In this document: positions 58,995-64,000 of the stretch, piece by piece
How the letters are laid out: each line of letters begins with the position of its first letter
Numbering within the stretch: the stretch's first letter is position 1
Origin: Caballeronia fortuita
Lineage (GTDB): Bacteria > Pseudomonadota > Gammaproteobacteria > Burkholderiales > Burkholderiaceae
Assembly: GCF_001544835.2 (NCBI RefSeq)
Contig: NZ_FCNX02000002.1
Location: 372,001 to 436,000 of the forward strand
Direction of reading: 5' to 3'
Length of the DNA stretch: 64,000 bases
The notes under the pieces: generated by a model
What the model was told of the DNA's origin: nothing
The model's database searches: none
What the model saw: the letters and a program-made list of their open reading frames with translations, nothing else
Translations under genes and position numbers: made by a program

Positions 58995-59869
58995 CAGCGC
59001 CGTCCGAGAAAGCCTTGCGGGCGCACATACACGACGAGCACGAGCAGCAGCAGCGCGGGCAGCGGCCGCAGCGTCGGCGCGATGAGATACGCGGTGACCG
59101 TCTCCAGATAGCCGACGACATACGCCGCCATCAACGAGCCCGATACGCTGCCCAGGCCGCCGAGCACGACGATGGAAAACGCGCTCGCCGTGAGCTGTCC
59201 CGTGTTGTTGGTGCTCACGCCGAGGAACGATGCGAGCAGCACGCCCGCGATGCCCGCGAGCACGCCGTAGAGGGTCCACGCGAGCAGATAGATGTTCGAC
59301 AACTCGAAGCCGAGCAGCGTGAGACCGCGCGGATTCATCGACGCCGCGAGCAGCGCCTTGCCCGCCTTCGTGCGATTCACGAAGAGCCATAGCAACCCGA
59401 TCACGACCCAGCACACGGCCGCGATCATGATTTCGTTGTAGGGCACGCGCACGCCCGCGACGCTCGCGACGCCGGGAATCAGCGGACGCATGGTGATGGG
59501 GTTGTCGGAGAAGAGGTAGGCCATGCCCTGCTGGATCATGATGCCCCAGAGCAGCGTGCCCGTCAGCACGAAGATTTCCTTCTCCTCGCGCGGGATCGCG
59601 TTCGAACGTTGAATGGGCCGCACGACCATGAAGTACGTGATGTACGCGGCGATCATGCCGCAGATCACGCCGAGCGGCGTGCCGAGATACGTGCCCAATC
59701 CGGCTTCGCCCGCGAGCGCCCAGCCGAGCAGCGCCGAGATCAGCATCACGCCGCCGTGCGCGAGATTGAGCACGCCGGATACGCCGAAGATCAGCGTGAA
59801 GCCGATCGCGCCGAGCGCGTAGAGCGAGCTGATCGCGAAGCCATCGATGAGGATTTGCAACGGCAACAT
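58994..59869 (-). CDS. livH: Branched-chain-amino-acid-type ABC permease LivH
   Basis: A 291-residue permease of the LivH family with about 8 helices. Family sequence is ALGAIGFTLIFGVSGVLNLA followed by HGGVMLISALLGW, TKAGKALLAASMNPRGLTLL with GFELSNIYLLAW (the coupling region), and FSIVVLGGLGSVSGSLMAAY. It forms the membrane channel with LivM. It is the first membrane component after the binding protein gene, 62 bases downstream of it, and is followed immediately by livM. No feature indicates the substrate. Confidence 0.9.
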   Translation of the reverse strand: MLPLQILIDGFAISSLYALGAIGFTLIFGVSGVLNLAHGGVMLISALLGWALAGEAGLGTYLGTPLGVICGMIAAYITYFMVVRPIQRSNAIPREEKEIFVLTGTLLWGIMIQQGMAYLFSDNPITMRPLIPGVASVAGVRVPYNEIMIAAVCWVVIGLLWLFVNRTKAGKALLAASMNPRGLTLLGFELSNIYLLAWTLYGVLAGIAGVLLASFLGVSTNNTGQLTASAFSIVVLGGLGSVSGSLMAAYVVGYLETVTAYLIAPTLRPLPALLLLVLVVYVRPQGFLGRR

Positions 59870-59931
59870 AGGCGGCCTTTTATGTCGATGTCAACGCGGA
59901 CCCGCTCCCCGTAACACGCAGCGCAACGGCT

Positions 59932-61200
59932 TCAGTTCGCGGCCGCCTGCACCTTCACGAAGGCCGGAAACTTGACCTTCGCGTTCGCGACCGACTTCGG
60001 CCATATCGCCACCTGCTTGCCGTTCTGCCATTGCAGATTGATGCCGGTGATATAGCCTTCGCCGTACTTCAACGCATGCGTGAACTGATCGTTCTTGCCG
60101 TAGAACTGCCAGCGTCCGATCGTGCCGACATAATCGGTCTTTTCGAGCGCATCGACCATCTTGTCGGGATCGGTCGAGCCTTGATTGCGATGAATCGCAT
60201 CCGCGATGATGTACACGAGGTCATAACTCGTGAAGCCGTCATACGCGGGCGAAACGCCTGCGAAGTGCTTCTGGTACGACTCGACGAATGGCACGGTCTT
60301 CGGCGTCATCGCGACGCCGGGCGCCGCCGCCGAAGCCGTGATGACGCCTTCGGTCGCGCCGTTGGTGTCCTTCCAGAAGCTCGTCGTCGTGGCTTGCGAA
60401 CTTTGGCCCGACATCGGAATCGGCACTTGCTGATCGTGCCATTGCACCGTGGGCTGCACGCCTACGTGGCTGATGCCCGTCGTGATCGTGTCGGGATGCT
60501 TCGCTTCGATCTGGTTGAAGATCGGCGTGAAGTCCGACGTATCCGGATTGAAGCGGATGTGATCCAGCACCTTGAGGCCCGCCTTCGGCAGACATTCGAG
60601 GTAACGCTCGTCGAGCGGCTTGGTCCACGCGGCGTCTTCGCTCATCACCACGGTCGTCTTCATCTTGAACTCGCCGACGAGCACGTCATGCGAGAAATCG
60701 CAGATCGATTGCGCGATGAACGCCGATGTCATCCAGCCGTGGAACGTGTACTTGTAGTGGTCGTAGTCGTCATGCACGCGCTTCGATATCTCATTGCTCG
60801 CGGCACCCGGCGTGATGAAAGGCATCTTGAGGCGCGCGGACCACGGCTCCATCGCGAGCGCGACTTCGCTGATATAGCTGCCGATGATCGCGACCACCTT
60901 GTCCTGGCTCGCCGCGCGCTGAAACGCGCGCACGCCGTCGGAGGCTGACGAGTGATCGTCATACGCGATGATCTGGATCTGCCTGCCGTCGACGCCGCCC
61001 TTCGCGTTGATCTCTTCCGCCGCGAGCTGCGCGGCCTTGCTGATCGATGCGCCCGCGACCGCGGACTCTTCGCTGATGACGCCGATCTTGATCGGCTCTC
61101 CCGCTGCATGCGCCGTGACGGAGACGCCCAGTCCCGCCATCGCCGTACCCGTTGCAATGACGGCGCTCATTGCCCGCCACGTCTTGCGCTTTGACATCAT
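59932..61200 (-). CDS. Liv-type ABC importer, periplasmic binding protein
   Basis: A 422-residue periplasmic binding protein of the LivJ/amide-binding type. A Sec signal (about 1-32, ending TAHA-AGE) precedes the family pattern IKIGVISEESAVAGASISKA, AAEEINAKGGVDGRQIQIIA, YDDHSSASDGVRAFQRAASQ, VVAIIGSYISEVALAMEPWS and FTSYDLVYIIADAIHRN. The usual ligands are amino acids, amides or aromatic acids; it does not look like a close LivJ. GAGGAG precedes the start; either of two adjacent Met codons (61200 or 61197) is possible. It opens the importer operon (binding protein, livH, livM, fused ATPase). A LysR gene lies directly upstream on the same strand. Confidence 0.9.
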   Translation of the reverse strand: MMSKRKTWRAMSAVIATGTAMAGLGVSVTAHAAGEPIKIGVISEESAVAGASISKAAQLAAEEINAKGGVDGRQIQIIAYDDHSSASDGVRAFQRAASQDKVVAIIGSYISEVALAMEPWSARLKMPFITPGAASNEISKRVHDDYDHYKYTFHGWMTSAFIAQSICDFSHDVLVGEFKMKTTVVMSEDAAWTKPLDERYLECLPKAGLKVLDHIRFNPDTSDFTPIFNQIEAKHPDTITTGISHVGVQPTVQWHDQQVPIPMSGQSSQATTTSFWKDTNGATEGVITASAAAPGVAMTPKTVPFVESYQKHFAGVSPAYDGFTSYDLVYIIADAIHRNQGSTDPDKMVDALEKTDYVGTIGRWQFYGKNDQFTHALKYGEGYITGINLQWQNGKQVAIWPKSVANAKVKFPAFVKVQAAAN

Positions 61201-61366
61201 CAGTCTCCTCTGTGTATTCGATCGTGGAGCGACGCCAGCCAGACACATGACACATGCAGCAATTAAGGATTTGCCGACAAACAGTAGCACTCGCCTTTCA
61301 CGCACTGAATCGGTAATAACGATAAAGACGGTCATGCGTAAAGGTCATCAATGAAGCGATATTCTT

Positions 61367-62263
61367 TCAAACGGCTTGCGCGATGAACTCACGTAACCAT
61401 CGATGCGCGGGATCGCGATGCACGCGTTCGTGCCAATACATCGACATCTCGTAGCCGGGCACGTCGACGGGCGGCGCGACGGTTCGCATCTCGGGCCAGC
61501 GCCGCGCGAGCCTCGCCGGTTGCATCGACACGAGATCGGTCGTCGCCAGCACCGATCGCACGAAGAGAAAATGTGGCACGGACAGTGCCACGCGCCGCTG
61601 CATGCCGAGGCTCGCGAGCATGTCGTCGGTCGGACCGGCAAAGCCGCCGCCATCGGGCGAAACGATCACGTGATCGAGTGCGCAGAACTGCGCGAGCGTC
61701 GGACGGCGCTTCAGACGCGGATGATCCTTGCGTCCCACGAGCACGTAACTTTCCTCGAAGAGCGCCTGTTGATGGAAGTTGTCCGCATCCGGCGATGTGA
61801 TGTGAAACGCGAGATCGATCTCGCCGTTCTCCGCCTGCTTCGCGAGACGCGGCGGCAACATCTCCAGCACCGCGATACGCGTATGCGGCGCGGCCGTGCG
61901 CAAGCCGCTCAACGCAGGCAGCAGCACCGTGGATTCGCTGTAGTCGGTCGCCGCGATGCGCCATGTGTTGTCGGCGGTTGCGGCATCGAATGCGGCTTCC
62001 GGCGACACCGCGCGTTCCAGCGACGCCAGCGCCGCGCGCAACGGCACGCGCAGACTTTGCGCGCGTGCGGTCGGACGCATGCCGCGCGGGCCAGGCAGAA
62101 GCAAGGGATCGTCGAAGATATCGCGCAGCTTGGCCAGATGCACGCTCACGGACGGCTGCGAAAAATGAAGGCGCTCTGCGGCGCGCGTGACGTTCTGCTC
62201 GTCGAGCAGGACATCGAGCGTGACGAGCAGATTGAGATCGAGCCTACGCAAGATATTATTCAT
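61367..62263 (-). CDS. LysR-type transcriptional regulator
   Basis: A 298-residue LysR regulator. The N-terminal helix-turn-helix reads LDVLLDEQNVTRAAERLHFS followed by QPSVSVHLAKLRDIFDDPLL, with an effector domain after residue 90 (IAATDYSESTVLLPALSGLR; FHITSPDADNF). It resembles the NodD/LinR-like LysR group. It is divergent from the quinone oxidoreductase-like gene with 92 bases between, so that gene is its most likely target. The binding-protein gene follows it on the same strand after about 165 bases and might also be influenced. Confidence 0.9.
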   Translation of the reverse strand: MNNILRRLDLNLLVTLDVLLDEQNVTRAAERLHFSQPSVSVHLAKLRDIFDDPLLLPGPRGMRPTARAQSLRVPLRAALASLERAVSPEAAFDAATADNTWRIAATDYSESTVLLPALSGLRTAAPHTRIAVLEMLPPRLAKQAENGEIDLAFHITSPDADNFHQQALFEESYVLVGRKDHPRLKRRPTLAQFCALDHVIVSPDGGGFAGPTDDMLASLGMQRRVALSVPHFLFVRSVLATTDLVSMQPARLARRWPEMRTVAPPVDVPGYEMSMYWHERVHRDPAHRWLREFIAQAV

Positions 62264-62355
62264 GGCAATGCCTGTAATTTTCGATATTCATTTCCAATAT
62301 ACCCGCAGCGCCCCTATTCTTTGCTCCATTCCCGAATCGAAGTTGGAGAAAGACC

Positions 62356-63132
62356 ATGAATGTGCTAATCGTCTATGCCCATCCGGAACGCCGCTCGCTG
62401 AACGGCGCCATCAACGATTTCACCGTCGAGCGCCTGCGCGCAAACGGTCATGACGTGCAAGTGTCCGACCTGTACGCGATGAACTGGAAAGCCCCGCTCG
62501 ATGCGAACGACGTGCGCGAACGCAACGCCGATGCGCCCTTTCACGCGAGCCGCGACTCGAAACACGCATTCGCGAACGGCCTGCAAAGCCGCGACATCGA
62601 AATGGAGCAGGACAAGCTGCGCTGGGCCGATGCGCTGATCCTGCAATTTCCGATGTGGTGGTTCTCCATGCCCGCGATCATGAAGGGCTGGGTCGAACGC
62701 GTCTATGCCTATGGCTTCGGTTACGGCGTGGGCGAGCATTCGGACACGCACTGGGGCGACCGCTACGGCGAAGGCATGATGGCGGGCAAGCGCGCGATGA
62801 TCGTCGTGACGACGGGTGGCTGGGAATCGCACTACAGCGCGCGCGGCATCAACGGACCCATCGACGACATTCTCTTTCCGATCCAGCACGGCGTGCTGTT
62901 CTATCCGGGTTTCGACGTGCTGCCGCCCTTCGTTCTCTACGAGACGCATCGCATGGATGACGCGCGTCTGAAGGCCACATACGACGCGCTCGGCACGCGG
63001 CTCGATCGTCTCTGGGACGACACGCCCATCGCGTATCGCAAGCAGAATCACGGCGACTATGCGATTCCGCAACTCGTGCTGCGCGACGAGCTCGCAGCGG
63101 GCACGAGCGGCTTTGGCGCGCACATCGACTGA
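62356..63132 (+). CDS. NAD(P)H-dependent quinone oxidoreductase-like flavoprotein
   Basis: A 258-residue flavodoxin-fold oxidoreductase of the NQO1/KefF/MdaB type. Evidence is the opening VLIVYAHPERRSLNGAINDF, the FMN/FAD loop LQFPMWWFSMPAIMKGWVER, GVGEHSDTHWGDRYGEGMMA, and TTGGWESHYSARG in the cofactor region. It should reduce quinones or similar electrophiles by two electrons. GGAG precedes the ATG. It is divergent from a LysR gene, typical for redox-responsive control, and is followed after 59 bases by a glutathione S-transferase gene on the same strand. The three genes look like an electrophile or quinone detoxification unit. Confidence 0.9.
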   Translation: MNVLIVYAHPERRSLNGAINDFTVERLRANGHDVQVSDLYAMNWKAPLDANDVRERNADAPFHASRDSKHAFANGLQSRDIEMEQDKLRWADALILQFPMWWFSMPAIMKGWVERVYAYGFGYGVGEHSDTHWGDRYGEGMMAGKRAMIVVTTGGWESHYSARGINGPIDDILFPIQHGVLFYPGFDVLPPFVLYETHRMDDARLKATYDALGTRLDRLWDDTPIAYRKQNHGDYAIPQLVLRDELAAGTSGFGAHID

Positions 63133-63191
63133 GGACAAGCGCGAAACACGGCTAAGATGGATCCTTCGACAAGTACGGAGGAAGACATCGA

Positions 63192-63818
63192 ATGCTGACG
63201 ATCTGGGGTAGAGCCAACTCGGTCAACGTGCAGAAAGTGCTGTGGTGCTGCGACGAACTCGGGCTCGCGTATGAACGCATCGACGCGGGCCTGCAATTCG
63301 GGCGCAACAACGAGCCCGGCTATCTTGCGATGAACCCGATGGGCCGCGTGCCCACGCTGGTCGACGGCGACTTCGTGTTGTGGGAGTCGAACTCGATCAT
63401 CCGCTATCTCGCGATGCAATACGGCGCCGAGGGCACGCTCTATCCCGCAGAGCCGAAAGTGCGCGCGAGCGCGGACCGCTGGCTCGACTGGGCGCTCTCC
63501 ACGCTGCAACCCGCGGAACGTCCGCTCTTCTGGGGCTATATCCGCACGAGCGCCGCCGATCGCGATACGAAGCAGCTCGCCGCCGCCGCGAGCGAAGTCG
63601 AAAAACTCTGGCGCGTCATCGATACGCATCTGCAAGGCCGCGACTATCTCGAGGGCAACACCTTCACGCTCGCCGATCTCGTCATCGCCGCGTATGCGCG
63701 CCGCTGGTTCGGCATCGTCGAACTCGCGCGCCCCTCGCTCGCCGAACTCGAACGCTGGTACGTGGGCATCACACAGCGCCCGGGCTTCGCGCGTCACGTC
63801 GCGCCCGCGCTGACCTGA
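63192..63818 (+). CDS. Glutathione S-transferase
   Basis: A 208-residue glutathione S-transferase of normal length. The thioredoxin-like N-domain shows LTIWGRANSVNVQKVLWCCD, NPMGRVPTLVDGDFVLWESN (the conserved cis-Pro and Glu-Ser binding glutathione) and SIIRYLAMQYG; the helical C-domain follows (GNTFTLADLVIAAYARRW). It conjugates glutathione to electrophiles or acts as a peroxidase. GGAGGAAG lies before the ATG. It sits between the quinone oxidoreductase-like gene and a second GST-like gene, probably as part of one detoxification operon. Confidence 0.92.
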   Translation: MLTIWGRANSVNVQKVLWCCDELGLAYERIDAGLQFGRNNEPGYLAMNPMGRVPTLVDGDFVLWESNSIIRYLAMQYGAEGTLYPAEPKVRASADRWLDWALSTLQPAERPLFWGYIRTSAADRDTKQLAAAASEVEKLWRVIDTHLQGRDYLEGNTFTLADLVIAAYARRWFGIVELARPSLAELERWYVGITQRPGFARHVAPALT

Positions 63819-63833
63819 ACGGGACGAATCGCC

Positions 63834-64000
63834 ATGACCATCGAACTGCATACATGGAACACGCCCAACGGACGCAAGATCAGCGTCGCGCTTGAGGAAA
63901 TGCAACTGCCGTACATCGTGAAGACGGTGAACATCACGAAGGGCGAACAGCATGCGCCCGAGTTTCTGCGCATCAGCCCGAACAACCGCATTCCGGCCAT
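63834..64000 (+). CDS. Second glutathione S-transferase, cut by window end
   Basis: Only the first 55 codons are present. They carry the GST N-terminal pattern [40 protein letters not shown] and ISPNNRIPA, which includes the cis-Pro region. The NTPNGRK start is typical of YghU/YfcG-like GSTs, which reduce disulfides. The gene begins 15 bases after the previous GST gene ends, so the two are probably co-transcribed. The C-terminal domain lies outside the window. Confidence 0.85.
   Translation, partial: MTIELHTWNTPNGRKISVALEEMQLPYIVKTVNITKGEQHAPEFLRISPNNRIPA

Noticed and set aside
1..64000. tRNA, rRNA, CRISPR arrays and riboswitches
   Set aside because: No tRNA-like cloverleaf, conserved rRNA segment, regularly spaced direct repeats or known riboswitch core was recognised by eye on either strand. 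A covariance-model scan would be needed to rule out divergent small RNAs.

Overview
The window reads as chromosome from a high-GC beta-proteobacterium of Burkholderia sensu lato (Caballeronia/Paraburkholderia-like). The signs are strong G/C bias at third positions, Burkholderia-type porin and small-protein families, and a repeat built around a hairpin of the actttctttgc/gcaaagaaagt type. I see no rRNA, tRNA, CRISPR array, insertion sequence or phage gene. The content is a metabolic and regulatory accessory region rather than a housekeeping one. The only core biosynthetic gene is a class I DAHP synthase.

Layout. 0-5.2 kb: an SDR oxidoreductase, a decayed MFS transporter remnant, and a galactarate/glucarate module (garD divergent from kdgD and a gudP-like transporter) with near-identical inverted operator-like sites between them. 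5.2-11 kb: DUF2322 and AHSA1-like proteins, an orphan MEDS-GAF histidine kinase, a small membrane protein, then an MHS-type transporter followed by a PAS-LuxR regulator, with palindromic sites ahead of the transporter. 11-15.6 kb: an exported lipoprotein polygalacturonase (GH28) and a Tat-exported PhoX-like protein. 15.8-20.8 kb: a LysR gene divergent from an operon of MFS transporter, M81 (MlrC-like) metallopeptidase and exported Asp-nucleophile alpha/beta hydrolase. 20.8-33.3 kb: a signalling and envelope block with two GGDEF-EAL proteins, a hybrid kinase, a beta-propeller/HTH regulator pair, a phospholipase-D-type synthase, a DUF4239 membrane protein and DUF4410-type proteins.

33.5-37 kb holds a short-chain dehydrogenase and a two-gene DNA-repair operon (radical SAM protein plus UdgX fusion). 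A perfect LexA box lies 11 bp ahead of the operon's start codon, so the operon is very probably part of the SOS regulon. 37-45.98 kb: three small proteins, then a PhyH-like dioxygenase/aldose-epimerase pair divergent from a LacI regulator and a complete sugar ABC importer (binding protein, double ATPase, two permeases). TAATATTA-type palindromes mark the control regions. 45.98-46.77 kb has no credible gene and is a large composite inverted repeat.

46.8-64 kb: a small DUF6723-like protein, a 1621-residue hybrid kinase with two kinase cores and three receivers, aroG, a HAD phosphatase with galM, a porin, and a branched-chain-amino-acid-type ABC importer. In that importer the two ATPases (LivG and LivF) are one polypeptide, and the first half has a non-canonical signature motif. 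A LysR gene divergent from a quinone-oxidoreductase-like gene follows, then two GST genes, the last cut by the window end.

The common theme is uptake and breakdown of plant-derived compounds (pectin, galactarate/glucarate, other sugars and small molecules), each module with its own local regulator, interspersed with two-component and c-di-GMP signalling. The observations most worth following up are the SOS-box-controlled radical SAM/UdgX operon, the LivG-LivF fusion, the composite repeat, and the unassigned dioxygenase-epimerase-sugar importer unit.
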